Of a stretch of 64,000 nt of DNA, positions 28,016-37,205 are shown piece after piece. Numbering within the stretch: the first letter of the stretch is position 1; the number at the start of each line of letters is the position of its first letter. The position numbers and the translations under genes are program-made. The stretch covers positions 1 to 64,000 of the forward strand of contig CAVQFO010000025.1 of assembly GCA_963711725.1 (NCBI GenBank), given 5' to 3'. The DNA is from CAVQFO01 sp963711725 (GTDB lineage: Bacteria > Pseudomonadota > Gammaproteobacteria > Nitrococcales > Aquisalimonadaceae). The notes below the pieces were generated by a model, which worked only from the letters and a program-made list of their open reading frames with translations, was not told the DNA's origin and searched no databases.

Positions 28016-30142
28016 TCAGGAGGCGGAAGCCGCACGCCGCGGGTCGGACTGGGGTTTGTCGGCCAGCAGCAGCCAGTCGACTGCGCGGGCACCGTTGGGC
28101 GTGGCGCGCACGGGGTTGATGTCCAGCTCGCGAACAGAGCCGGCGTTGTCGGCACCGAAGCGGGAAACGGCGGCAACCATCCTCGCCACGGCCTGCGTAT
28201 CGATGGCCGGACGGCCGCGGACGGGACCCAGCAGGGCCGCGCCCTTGAGACCGTTGATCATGCGCAAGGCCTCGCCCTCGGTTACCGGTGCCTTGCGGAA
28301 CGCTACATCGCGGGAAATCTCCAGGGCGATGCCGCCCATTCCGACCATGACCACCATGCCGAACACCGGGTCCTGCTGGAGGCCGATAACCATCTCAACG
28401 GCATCTTCCTTGTCCATGGCCTGCACCAGCACGCCGGACAAGGACGCATCGGGGCAGTGCTTGCCCACGGACTCCATGATGGTGCGGTAGGCCTCCCGCA
28501 CCGCCGCCTGGCTGCTGAGGCTCAGGCGCACACCACCCACATCGGTCTTGTGGGCGACGTCCGGCGATTCGATCTTCATCACCACGGGGAAGCCGATGCG
28601 CTCGGCCTGTTCCACGGCGTCATCCTCGCTGGCGGCGAAGGCGGTCTCCACCATGGGCACTTCGCTGCGGGTCAGCGCCTGGCACGACTCCATGGAAGGC
28701 ACCACACCCGCGACGGACAACCGCAACGGCTCGGCGGCGGCCGGCTCGGGCAGCGCCCGCTGCTCCAGCCAGAAACGGCGCGCTTCCGAATAGCGCACCA
28801 GCTCGGCGGCGGCGGTCAGGGCCGCGCCGGCACTGCGGAACACCGGGAAGCCCAGCTCACGGATCGCCTTGATGCCGTGCTTGGGACCGGCAACCCAGCA
28901 CACCAGCAACGGTTTGTTGATGCCCTTCTTGATGTCCTCGAAGACCTCGACCAGGGTATCCACGAACTCGTGCATGAGCTGGAACCACACCACGCCCACA
29001 TCCACGTTGGGATCGGCGAGCACCGTCTTGACGCTCTCCCGGAAGATCTCCGGCTCGGCGATGAACTGGGCGGTGATATCCACCGGGTTGGCCACGGCAC
29101 CGAACGCCGGGACGATTTCCTTCAGTTTCGCGGTGGTGTCGGCGCCCAGGGAGGCCACGTTCAGGCCGAGTTCATCGGCCTTGTCGGCCATCAGCACACC
29201 CGCACCGCCGGACTGGGTGATCAGGCCGATCCGCGGGCCCTCGGGCCGTGCCCCCAGCGACAGGGCGTCCACCACATCCAGCATGTGTTCCTCGTCGGCG
29301 GCGCGGATCACGCCGTATTGACTGCAAATGCCGTCGAACACGGCGTCTTCGCCGGCCAGGGAGCCCGTGTGGGAGGCGGCGGCCCGGGCACCGGCCTGGG
29401 TCTTGCCGACCTTGGTCACCACCAGCGGCTTGTCCAGCTCCATGGCTCGGTCGGCCAGGGCCGCGAAATCCTTGCCGTTCTTCAGGCCTTCGATGTAACC
29501 CGCACCGACCCGGATGCGGTCATCGGCCAGTACATCGGCCATGACATCGGCGAAGCCCACACCGGCCTCGTTGCCGGTATTGACGAAATACCCCAGCCCC
29601 AGGTCGCGCTCCCGGGCCAGCGCCGCGATGGCGGTGCCGAAAGCGCCGGACTGGGTGACGAAGCCGACGGGGCCGGACGGCGTCTCGCCGTTGGCAAACT
29701 GGCTGAATGTGGCCATGACGTGCTCAAAGCTGTTGAGCAGGCCCAGGGTATTGGGGCCGCACAACGCGATGCCGTACTGCTGGGCGATGTCCTTGATCTC
29801 CTTTTCCAGCGCGGCGCCTTCGTCGCCGGTCTCGGAGAAGCCGGAACTGAACACCACGGCCGCCGGCACGCCCTTCTCGCCCAGCGCGCGGAGGCTGTCG
29901 GGAACCTTCTTGGCGGGCACCGCCACCACGGCCAGGTCAATGGATTCGGGCACCGACTTCACGTCCGGGTAGCACACCAAATCGCCGATCTTGTCGTAGC
30001 TCGGGTTGATCGGGAAAATCTTGCCCTGGTAGCCCTTGTCCAGCAGGAATTTCAGCGGTCGCCCGTTGAGCTTTCCGAAGTTCCTGGACGCGCCGACAAT
30101 GGCGATGGACTTGGGATTCAGCAGCGCTTCTAGCTTTCGCAT
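28016..30142 (-). CDS. ADP-forming acyl-CoA synthetase (ACD family, fused alpha-beta)
   Basis: The product is 708 aa. It has a CoA-binding Rossmann domain (LLNPKSIAIVGASRNFGKLN), ligase-CoA domains with the phosphohistidine motif AASHTGSLAGEDAVF (about 250-265) and a C-terminal ATP-grasp domain (EIGFPVVMKI-like segment, SPDVAHKTDVGGVRL). It catalyses acyl-CoA plus ADP plus phosphate to acid plus ATP plus CoA, or the reverse activation. ATG 30142 (MRKLEALLNPKS) is preferred to 30199, which adds a non-homologous leader. It lies within the operon between the biotin-less BCCP and the thiolase. The acid may be acetate, acetoacetate or the BKACE product. Confidence 0.9.
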   Translation of the reverse strand: MRKLEALLNPKSIAIVGASRNFGKLNGRPLKFLLDKGYQGKIFPINPSYDKIGDLVCYPDVKSVPESIDLAVVAVPAKKVPDSLRALGEKGVPAAVVFSSGFSETGDEGAALEKEIKDIAQQYGIALCGPNTLGLLNSFEHVMATFSQFANGETPSGPVGFVTQSGAFGTAIAALARERDLGLGYFVNTGNEAGVGFADVMADVLADDRIRVGAGYIEGLKNGKDFAALADRAMELDKPLVVTKVGKTQAGARAAASHTGSLAGEDAVFDGICSQYGVIRAADEEHMLDVVDALSLGARPEGPRIGLITQSGGAGVLMADKADELGLNVASLGADTTAKLKEIVPAFGAVANPVDITAQFIAEPEIFRESVKTVLADPNVDVGVVWFQLMHEFVDTLVEVFEDIKKGINKPLLVCWVAGPKHGIKAIRELGFPVFRSAGAALTAAAELVRYSEARRFWLEQRALPEPAAAEPLRLSVAGVVPSMESCQALTRSEVPMVETAFAASEDDAVEQAERIGFPVVMKIESPDVAHKTDVGGVRLSLSSQAAVREAYRTIMESVGKHCPDASLSGVLVQAMDKEDAVEMVIGLQQDPVFGMVVMVGMGGIALEISRDVAFRKAPVTEGEALRMINGLKGAALLGPVRGRPAIDTQAVARMVAAVSRFGADNAGSVRELDINPVRATPNGARAVDWLLLADKPQSDPRRAASAS

Positions 30143-30221
30143 GGGTCGTCTTTCCTCAGCATTCGAATTCGTCGCTGCGGCGCCCGGGCCGCGCGACAAC
30201 TGTCTGTCGGGGCGGCGTGGG

Positions 30222-30710
30222 CTAAGCCTGGCTCACCGCGTCGGCGGGGTCGTGCGTCATTCCCTGCTCGGAGTCCGTGGTCGACGTGTCGATGGTCAGC
30301 AGGGACTGGCCGTACTCGGCGAAGTCGCCTGCCTTCATGCAAAGCTCCACGATCCGGCCGCCGGCCGGCGCCTCCACGGGATGCTTCTTGCCATCCAGGT
30401 CTTCGAGCTTGGCCACGACGTCGCCCTCGTTGACCCGGGTTCCCACACGGATGCCTTTCACCGGCCGATACAGGCCCAGCCGCTTGGCCTGGACCTCGGC
30501 CAAGCCGGAATCCTCCGACTCCGGTTTGGACGCGGCGGCAACGGCCTTGGGCTTGGCCGGCGCCGAGGCGGGCGCCGGCTCGGCCAGAACTTCCGCCGGC
30601 CAGGCCGTCAGCGAGATCCGCGTGTCGCCCAGCGTGAAGTCCAGGTCTTCGCCCTCGGCCATATCAACGATGGCAAGAATTCGGGCCACCTCTTCATAAG
30701 TCATTTTCAT
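30222..30710 (-). CDS. BCCP-like protein lacking the biotin-attachment lysine
   Basis: The product is 162 aa. The N-terminal domain (EEVARILAIVDMAEGEDLDFTLGDTRISL) is the AccB-type domain also seen in the 26211 protein, followed by an Ala/Pro/Lys linker and a barrel-sandwich hybrid domain (about 78-142). Where the biotinyl domain should read EAMKM it reads EDLDG (103-107), so aspartate 106 replaces the lysine. The nearby KK at 108-109 is off the hairpin tip. It therefore should not carry biotin, and a lipoyl site is not evident either. It may be a structural or regulatory subunit of the carboxylase, or a partner of the acyl-CoA synthetase encoded 79 bp downstream. GGAGGAAGG precedes the ATG. 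Confidence 0.8.
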   Translation of the reverse strand: MKMTYEEVARILAIVDMAEGEDLDFTLGDTRISLTAWPAEVLAEPAPASAPAKPKAVAAASKPESEDSGLAEVQAKRLGLYRPVKGIRVGTRVNEGDVVAKLEDLDGKKHPVEAPAGGRIVELCMKAGDFAEYGQSLLTIDTSTTDSEQGMTHDPADAVSQA

Positions 30711-30767
30711 CGATTTCCTTCCTCCAGCATCCCGGCCGGCTTCACGCGAGCCGGGTCAAGTCCCAGA

Positions 30768-32819
30768 TCAGTAGCCCGCCCGCTTCGCCGTTTCTGCACG
30801 GCTGGTGCCGCCGGAGCCGGCGTCGCCGGATTGGGCATCGTTGGCTTTGCGCGCGGCGCGTGCGCTGAGCCAACTCCATCCGATCATGGCGATCAGGGTG
30901 ACAATCAGGATGACGTCCCGCACAACGGGCCGGCCATAGGTCGTCAGAGTCCAGTAGCCGAGCAGCGCGATGACGCCGAAGAGCACGCGTTCCCACCGCC
31001 CCAGCCGTTTGAAGCAGTAGCCGTAGGCCATTATCGAGAAGGCCACCTGGGTGGCGAGCACCTCGATGATCGGCATGATCACGGTGGCGTCGATGTTCGG
31101 AAACCCGAGCAGTTTGGGGTTGTAGATGAACGCGAACGGGATGATGAACGTCGTGCCCGCGATCTTCATCGCGTTGAGTGCGGTCTCCTTGAAGGAGGCG
31201 TCCGCAAGCTTGGAGGCCGCGAGCACCGAGACCGCCACCGGCGGTGTCAGGGTGGAAAAGACCGCGAAGTAGAAGACGAAGAAATGGGACTGGAAAGCCG
31301 GCACGCCGACTTCCTGCAGAAACGGCACCATGGAAAGGGACGCTACCACGTAGGCAATGGGCGTCGGCAGCCCCATGCCCAGCAGTATGCACAGCACCAT
31401 GGCGCCGCCCAGCAGGAGCAGCTCCACATGGGGGAGAACGGTGGCCAGCAATGTCGCCAGCCGGCCGGACAGGTTCGTGGTCACCATGGCCTGGCCCAGC
31501 GGGCCAATGGCCAGAATCAGCAGCGACAGGATGGTGGTCAGCACCATGCCTTCGCGCAGCGCGGACTTGAGCTCCGCCCAGCGTGGACGATACGGCCCCT
31601 GGAACGCGGCCAACACCAGTGCGGCCACCATGCCGACCAGGCCGGCAAAGCCCGCGGCGCGATAACCCAGCAGCAACCAAACCACCAGGGTCAGGGGAAT
31701 GACCAGGGTCGGCAGCATCCGCCAGATCAGCCGAGTCTCCACAGCCTCTTCCAGCCGGGGCAGATCCTCTCGCAGCGCATAGACCACGATGGACGCCGCC
31801 ACGCCGAATATATAAAGCGCCGCGGGTATCACTGCCGCCATCGCCACCGTCACGTAAGGCATGCCCAGGAAGGAAGCGATCAGGAAAGCGGCCAGGCCCA
31901 GCACCGGGGGCATGATCTGGCCCACCGAGGAGGCGGTGGCCTCGATGGCCCCCGCCATGGCCGGCTGGTAGCCGTATTTCTTCATCATGGGGATGGTCAG
32001 GCGGCCGGTGAGAACCACGTTGGACACCGCCTGGCCCATCACCGCACCCACGGCGCTGCTGCCCAGCACTGCGGGTAGCGCGGCGCCGCCCTTCACGCGG
32101 GTGCCGGCGGCCCGGCCCACTTCCACCATCATGCGCAGCATGCCCACGCCCAGGAGGGTGACGCCGAAATAGGTCAACAGGTAAATCTGGTCCGCCGCCA
32201 CCGCCGAGAATTCAAAGAACCCCTGGTTCGTGTTCAGAGCGACGTAGTTCATGATGAAGGGAATGTCGTAAGTCGGGTGGCGAAGCAGCGCCACCGGGAT
32301 CAGGTCACCAAAGAAGAAGTAGGCAATGGCCGAAGCCGAGATGGTTGCCAGCAGCCAGCCCCAGTGAAGCCACGTCAGGATCACAATGGAGAAAATGATC
32401 AAATACCCCATGTTCACGTCGGTGGAACTGAAGAACGGGGCATTGACCACCAGGTCGTGTATGTGAATGCGGAAATAGCCCAGCCCGATCAGTCCGCAGA
32501 CCGTGGCGGCGACGATGATTGCGGCCTTGAACAGCCCCCATCCCGGTTTGGGCGGGGCCGGAGCGGCACCCTCCTCGATGTCTGCGTCGGTTACCACCCG
32601 GCGGACTCCGGTGAACTTGTCGCTAAGGTCGATCAGGGCCAGCAGCCCGGCCATGAGCACGACGCCCAAGGCAAAATTGACGTAGTAATCGGGGCCGTGG
32701 GAGACCATGCCGAAGACGGCCAGCCCGATATCGGCAACCAGCGTCAGGCCGGCCACCCACAGGAGGGCTTCCAGCCCCTGAGTAATACGATGGATTGTCG
32801 TACGCTGCTGCGAATTCAT
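30768..32819 (-). CDS. TRAP transporter fused permease (4TM-12TM, TAXI-associated)
   Basis: The product is 683 aa with about 16-18 predicted helices: a DctQ-like N-terminal part (to about 220) fused to a DctM-like part. The DctM-like part has GSSAVGAVMGQAVSNVVLTG, EATASSVGQIMPPVLGLAAFL, LLGMGLPTPIAYVVASL and FSTLTPPVAVSVLAASKLA. Fused TRAP permeases pair with TAXI-type receptors, and one is encoded directly upstream. It imports the operon substrate, presumably an organic acid. A hairpin lies in the 93-bp gap between receptor and permease genes. Confidence 0.92.
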   Translation of the reverse strand: MNSQQRTTIHRITQGLEALLWVAGLTLVADIGLAVFGMVSHGPDYYVNFALGVVLMAGLLALIDLSDKFTGVRRVVTDADIEEGAAPAPPKPGWGLFKAAIIVAATVCGLIGLGYFRIHIHDLVVNAPFFSSTDVNMGYLIIFSIVILTWLHWGWLLATISASAIAYFFFGDLIPVALLRHPTYDIPFIMNYVALNTNQGFFEFSAVAADQIYLLTYFGVTLLGVGMLRMMVEVGRAAGTRVKGGAALPAVLGSSAVGAVMGQAVSNVVLTGRLTIPMMKKYGYQPAMAGAIEATASSVGQIMPPVLGLAAFLIASFLGMPYVTVAMAAVIPAALYIFGVAASIVVYALREDLPRLEEAVETRLIWRMLPTLVIPLTLVVWLLLGYRAAGFAGLVGMVAALVLAAFQGPYRPRWAELKSALREGMVLTTILSLLILAIGPLGQAMVTTNLSGRLATLLATVLPHVELLLLGGAMVLCILLGMGLPTPIAYVVASLSMVPFLQEVGVPAFQSHFFVFYFAVFSTLTPPVAVSVLAASKLADASFKETALNAMKIAGTTFIIPFAFIYNPKLLGFPNIDATVIMPIIEVLATQVAFSIMAYGYCFKRLGRWERVLFGVIALLGYWTLTTYGRPVVRDVILIVTLIAMIGWSWLSARAARKANDAQSGDAGSGGTSRAETAKRAGY

Positions 32820-32858
32820 GTGCTACGCCATCCCGCTTTGCCGGCTTTGAGTGGTAGC

Positions 32859-32887
32859 GGTGCGGACCCACGTCGCGGGTCCGCACC
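32859..32887 (-). repeat. Attenuator-like hairpin between TAXI and permease genes
   Basis: GGTGCGGACCC and GGGTCCGCACC form a perfect 11-bp stem with a 7-nt loop, 26 nt past the receptor stop and without a T tract. It probably stabilises the receptor mRNA or limits read-through into the permease. Confidence 0.6.
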
Positions 32888-32912
32888 TTCAGATAGCCTC
32901 AAATGCTCGTGC

Positions 32913-33999
32913 TTATTTCTTGGGGTAGGTAACCGGGTCGAAGTCCTTGCGCTTCTCCCACCAGCCCAGCTCCTTGTACGCCTTGATGGCGCCGGCGTTG
33001 GTGTTCTCCTCGGTCAGGCCCGCCACCATGTTGGCCGGAGACCAGAACTTCCACAGGCCCTGGCCCGTATCCTTTAGCTTGGGGCCGTACTTGGCGACGC
33101 CCATCACCAGCTTGTAGGCAACATCGGCGGGGAAATCGGGGTGCACTGCCTCGTAGATCCGATTGGCGCCCACCAGGAACTCCTCCTTCTGATCGGGGAG
33201 CGTGCCGGCCGGCACCTTGAGCTTGAGCAGGGTCATGTTGTAGGCCTTGTTGACCTTGTCGATGGCCTCGGGGGTAACGGGCAGGTAGTGGATGGTCTTG
33301 CCCGAGGCGGCAAGCTTGCTCGTCGAGGTCGTTGGTCCACCAGACGTTGCCGTCGGAGTTGGTGATCAGCGCCACCAAAATGGCGTCGGTGTTGCCATCG
33401 ATGAGCTGCTGGGTCATCACCGGCGGCGTGACGTGGCGGATGTCGGTGTTCTCGGGCGTGATGCCGTAACCCTGCTTGAGCAGCAGCATGGCCGACATGC
33501 CCCAGTCACTCTGGGTGGTCAGGCCCACCGATACACGCTTGCCCTTGAGATCTGCGATGCTCTTGATGTCAGGGTCGAAGGTGACGAAAAACTTGCCCTG
33601 GGCCACCAGCCCCTCACCGTAGAGCAACTTGAACTTGATTGGGATCGCCTTGGGAACGAAGGGCTTCAGGTCGCCGCTGCCCCCCTGGAAAGCAGCCTGA
33701 ATCACGGTGTCCTCGGTGCCGAAGACCGTAGTCTTCCAGCGCCGTTCCTGGGCCATGGCGCGCACGTTGTACATGAAGCCCGGCGTTTCCTGGGCGGCGG
33801 GCAGCACATCGGAGCCGCCCCGCGCCATCTGCGCGGCCAGCACCGTCTGCGTCTGCACGATGCCGCAGCCCAAGGGGCAGGCGAGCATGGGAACAACCGT
33901 TTCGGCCCGCGCTGGAGCCGGTTGCAGGGCCATGAGAGGTATAGCGGCCAACGCCATGTAAAGCGTCGATGTAATTAGAGTACGCATGCGTTTCGTCAT
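32913..33999 (-). CDS. TAXI-family TRAP solute receptor (one frameshift)
   Basis: It has a signal peptide (MRTLITSTLYMALAAIPLMA, cleavage after APARA) followed by a TAXI receptor domain: SVGLTTQSDWGMSAMLLLKQGYG and MTQQLIDGNTDAILVALITNS. The reading frame breaks near 33317 after TNDLDE. Continuing at KLAASGKTIHYLPVTPEAIDKVNKAYN in the shifted frame gives a normal C-terminus ending YKELGWWEKRKDFDPVTYPKK at 32913. The shift is +1 (or -2), unlike the -1 events elsewhere. The start may be 33999 or the ATG at 33987. It is the periplasmic receptor for the fused permease; TAXI ligands include glutamate-like and other organic acids, and here it is unknown. Confidence 0.85.
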
Positions 34000-34116
34000 T
34001 GCTCCTCCACTCCTTTGTTTTCCAGGCGCATTTGGTCGCCTGGAGATCGCTGCGGCTTATTACCGCAATCTATCGTTATTCATTTGACCCACCTTTTTGG
34101 GCGGGCGTTTCGGCGT

Positions 34117-34878
34117 TCAGACCAGCGTGCGTCCGCCGTCCACGAACAGGGTCTGGCCGGTGATGAACGCCCCCGCTCCGGAGGCAAGCAGCAGGGTCGC
34201 CCCCAGCAAGTCCTCCGGTGTGCCGAAACGGCCCGCCGGGATCTGCGACAGCGCACGGTTGGTGGACTCTTCGTCCGCCAGCAGTTGGCGCGCTGTCAGC
34301 GGCGTGGGGGTCATCGCCGGGCCGATGCCGTTGACGGTAATGCCGTATTCGGCCCACTCCAGGGCCAGAATCTTGATCAACTGGGAAAGGCCGGCCTTAC
34401 TCGTGGAGTAGGCGGCGTATTTCGGATTGGCGACCCGACTGGAAACCGAGGCCAAGTGAATGATCCGGCCTCCGCTTTGGTCGCGCATAAGCCGCGCGGC
34501 CTCGCGCGAAAGCATATAGGCGCCGGTTATATTGACTTCCAGAGTCTTGCGGAAGTCGTCCATCGACATCTCCAGCGCCGGCGCGAAGGTGGCAATGCCG
34601 GCGCTGTTGACCACCGCATCAAGCCGGCCGAACCGCTCGTGGGTCTTGGCCACCGCGTTCCGCACACTGATCTCGTCGGTCAGATCGAGCAGCTCGAAGC
34701 CGTGCCCCTGCCCGGGCAAGGAGGCAGCAGCCTCCTCGCCCTCCCCGGCAAGCCGGTCGGCGACCACGATCTTCGCTCCCCGCTCCGCCAGGCCGGCCGC
34801 CAGGGACTGGCCCAGGCCGCGGGCGCCGCCTGTCACCAATATGGCGTGATCGGTCACGTCGAACAGGGCATCACTCAT
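34117..34878 (-). CDS. Short-chain dehydrogenase/reductase (3-hydroxy acid oxidation?)
   Basis: The product is a 253-aa classical SDR. The NAD(P)-binding motif TGGARGLG lies at about 16-23, with NSAG, catalytic serine in ASVSS and YSTSK (tyrosine/lysine). The acidic residue after beta-2 (VVADR) suggests NAD. ATG 34878 starts 1 nt after the BKACE stop, so the two are coupled. A dehydrogenase beside BKACE typically oxidises a 3-hydroxy acid to the 3-keto acid that BKACE cleaves. Confidence 0.88.
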   Translation of the reverse strand: MSDALFDVTDHAILVTGGARGLGQSLAAGLAERGAKIVVADRLAGEGEEAAASLPGQGHGFELLDLTDEISVRNAVAKTHERFGRLDAVVNSAGIATFAPALEMSMDDFRKTLEVNITGAYMLSREAARLMRDQSGGRIIHLASVSSRVANPKYAAYSTSKAGLSQLIKILALEWAEYGITVNGIGPAMTPTPLTARQLLADEESTNRALSQIPAGRFGTPEDLLGATLLLASGAGAFITGQTLFVDGGRTLV

Positions 34879-34879
34879 G

Positions 34880-35791
34880 TCAGGCACCCACCGCGCGCTT
34901 CGCGGCAAGCGGCTTCATGTGGTGCATGCGGCGGGCCTCGTCGATGTCCGCAACATCACGGCCCAGCTCGCGAATGATGCGAACGGCCCGCTGCACAAGT
35001 TGCTCGTTGTCCTTCGCCAGCTCGCCGCGGCGGTAGTAAACCGTGTCCTCGAAACCCGTGCGCATGTTGCCGCCCAGGGCCACAGCCATGGTGGTCAAAG
35101 GCAACTGGGCCCGGCCGATGGAAACGATCTGCCAATGGGAGCCCTCGGGGATGGCGTCCAGCATCATCAGCAGGTAGCGCGGGTCCGCCGGCAGACCGCC
35201 GTTGATCCCCATCACGAAACTGAAGTGCATGGGATCTTCCAGCACCCCCTCGTCGCGCAACTGGAGCATGTTGACGATGTGGCTGATGTCATAGACCTCG
35301 AGCTCGTTGATGATGCCGCGCTCCTTGCAGCCGGTGATGAACTCGCGGTTCCAGCCCTTGGAGTTGTCGAACAGGAACTCGGCATCCTTGTGGGCGAAGT
35401 GGAAGGTACCGGAGTTGACCGTCAGCATGTCCGGCGCCGGGTCCAGATCCAGCAGGGCCATGCGCTGTTCCTGGGTGAACCCGTTCCAGCTACCGTCCTG
35501 TTCCCGGCGGATGCCAATGCCGTTGCCCACCTGGGTGATCATGCCCGGACAGCGCTCGTTGATGCCGGCGATCACTTCGGAATAGATCGCGGGGTCGGCG
35601 GACGTGCGGCCGTGCTTGTCGCGCACATGAATGTGCGCCACCGTCGCGCCGGCACGGAAACACTTCTCGAAGTTCGCGACTATGTCCTCGGGCTGCTCGG
35701 GAAGGGCGGGGTTCGCCTCCCTGCCGTGCAAGCCACCGGTGGTGGCGATGGTAAGGACCACCTTCTCCTCGGAATACATGTTGGCCTGCAT
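34880..35791 (-). CDS. Beta-keto acid cleavage enzyme (BKACE, DUF849)
   Basis: The product is a 303-aa TIM-barrel of the BKACE family, which condenses a beta-keto acid with acetyl-CoA to give acetoacetate and a new acyl-CoA. Visible are the opening VVLTIATTGGLHG, the zinc-ligand motif AHIHVRDKHGRTS, the catalytic-region glutamate in NELEVYDISHI and the C-terminal GGNMRTGFEDTVYY, typical of the family. It is the first gene of the minus-strand series, divergent from LysR across 260 bp. The substrate class cannot be read with confidence. Characterised relatives act on 3-keto-5-aminohexanoate, dehydrocarnitine and similar acids. Confidence 0.9.
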   Translation of the reverse strand: MQANMYSEEKVVLTIATTGGLHGREANPALPEQPEDIVANFEKCFRAGATVAHIHVRDKHGRTSADPAIYSEVIAGINERCPGMITQVGNGIGIRREQDGSWNGFTQEQRMALLDLDPAPDMLTVNSGTFHFAHKDAEFLFDNSKGWNREFITGCKERGIINELEVYDISHIVNMLQLRDEGVLEDPMHFSFVMGINGGLPADPRYLLMMLDAIPEGSHWQIVSIGRAQLPLTTMAVALGGNMRTGFEDTVYYRRGELAKDNEQLVQRAVRIIRELGRDVADIDEARRMHHMKPLAAKRAVGA

Positions 35792-36051
35792 GGGCTCCTC
35801 CAGTACTTGTAATTGACGTCCAATGGATGGGGGCCTGTCTGCAACCCCACCGTGTCGGCCGATAAGACGTTTCCGAAAACTTCAGGGGACATCCGCCGAG
35901 GTGTTACATTCAGGTCAGGCACATGACCTCGCGGGTCATTTCACACCAGCCCTGACGGCCACCTACCCCGCTCATCCTTCACCTCTAAGCTAAGTTCAGC
36001 TTTAATACAGAAGCGAATATTGTTTTCCGAGGTTTATCAAAGGAAACGCCT

Positions 36052-36984
36052 ATGAACTTGACACTGCGGAGCCTCCGCTACTTTGTCGCCACCGCCGAGG
36101 AAGGCAGTGTCACCGGCGCCGCCCGGCGCCTGTACGTCTCGCAACCCTCGGTGTCGGCAGCCATTGCCCAGTTGGAGGCGGCGTGCAAGCAACAGCTGTT
36201 CATCCGCAAGCCGGCGTGCGGCGTCATGCTCACCCCGGCGGGGCACCAGCTCCTGCCCGAGGCCCGCGTGCTCCTCGCCCATTCCGATGAGTTCCAGGCC
36301 ATGGCGGGCGCGCTGGATGCCGAGCTCTCCGGCCGCATCCGCATGGCGTGTTTCATCAACATGGCGCCCGTCTACTTCGCTTCCCTGCTGGGCCGGTTCC
36401 AGAGCCGCTATCCCGGCATCGAAGTGGAGTTTCACGAACTGGATCAGGCGGAAATCCTCGAAGGCGTGCGCAGCGCCAGCTACGAGTTCGCCATCACCTT
36501 CGATCTGTGCAGCCTGGACGGCTTCGACCTCACTCCGCTGATCGAGGTCCCTCCCCATGCCATCCTCGGGGAAACCCACCCCATGGCTCAGCAGGACGCC
36601 GTATCGCTAAGGGAGCTGGCGCCGGAACCGCTGATCCTGATGAACATGCCGCACTCCCGGGAGTACCTGCTGTCGCTGTTCGAACAACTGCACATCCGCC
36701 CCAATCTGCGATACCTGCCCAGCACGTTCGAGATGGTTCGGGCCCTGGCGGGCAACGGCCTGGGTTATGGCCTTCTCGGACTGGAACCCCGAACCCTGAC
36801 CGCCTACGACGGTAGCGTCGTGCGCTCCGTGCCTCTGGTGGAACCGCTGCGGCCGCTGACCCTGTCCGTTGTCCAGCTTCCCCAGATGCCCGTGCGGCGC
36901 GTGGCGCGCGCATTTATCGAATTTGCCCAGGAGTTCTTCGCCGAGAGCGTCTCATCCGGCAGGTCCGCCCGCGCGGCTTCCTGA
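36052..36984 (+). CDS. LysR-family transcriptional regulator
   Basis: The product is 310 aa. The N-terminal HTH spans about residues 1-60 (LRSLRYFVATAEEGSVTGAARRLYVSQPSVSAAIAQLE), and the periplasmic-binding-protein-like effector domain from about 90 (GRIRMACFINMAPVYFASLLGRF). It is divergent from BKACE, the classical arrangement for a LysR activator of the adjacent catabolic operon. The effector is probably the operon substrate or an intermediate. The upstream 230 bp are A+T-richer near 35990-36050, but no single T-N11-A site stands out. Confidence 0.9.
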   Translation: MNLTLRSLRYFVATAEEGSVTGAARRLYVSQPSVSAAIAQLEAACKQQLFIRKPACGVMLTPAGHQLLPEARVLLAHSDEFQAMAGALDAELSGRIRMACFINMAPVYFASLLGRFQSRYPGIEVEFHELDQAEILEGVRSASYEFAITFDLCSLDGFDLTPLIEVPPHAILGETHPMAQQDAVSLRELAPEPLILMNMPHSREYLLSLFEQLHIRPNLRYLPSTFEMVRALAGNGLGYGLLGLEPRTLTAYDGSVVRSVPLVEPLRPLTLSVVQLPQMPVRRVARAFIEFAQEFFAESVSSGRSARAAS

Positions 36985-37205
36985 GCCCGAGGCGATCTTC
37001 TTATCGGGTAAACCAATCAGGGCGCGGAGGGCGTTCGCGCAAGCCACGCGGGCCTCAAGTCCAGCGTGATCTTCCCGTCGGACGCCCCCTCCCTGGTCCG
37101 GCCACGGGATTGCAGCACAGGACGCAATAACCTATACATGAGATACAGCACCTCGCCAGACGTGCCTCCGGGGCGACGACTTCGCGCCCCGCGACCGGAG
37201 AAACC

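Noticed and set aside
27992..30133. 713-aa plus-strand ORF opposite the ADP-forming synthetase
   Set aside because: It is a composition artefact antisense to a protein with complete family motifs.
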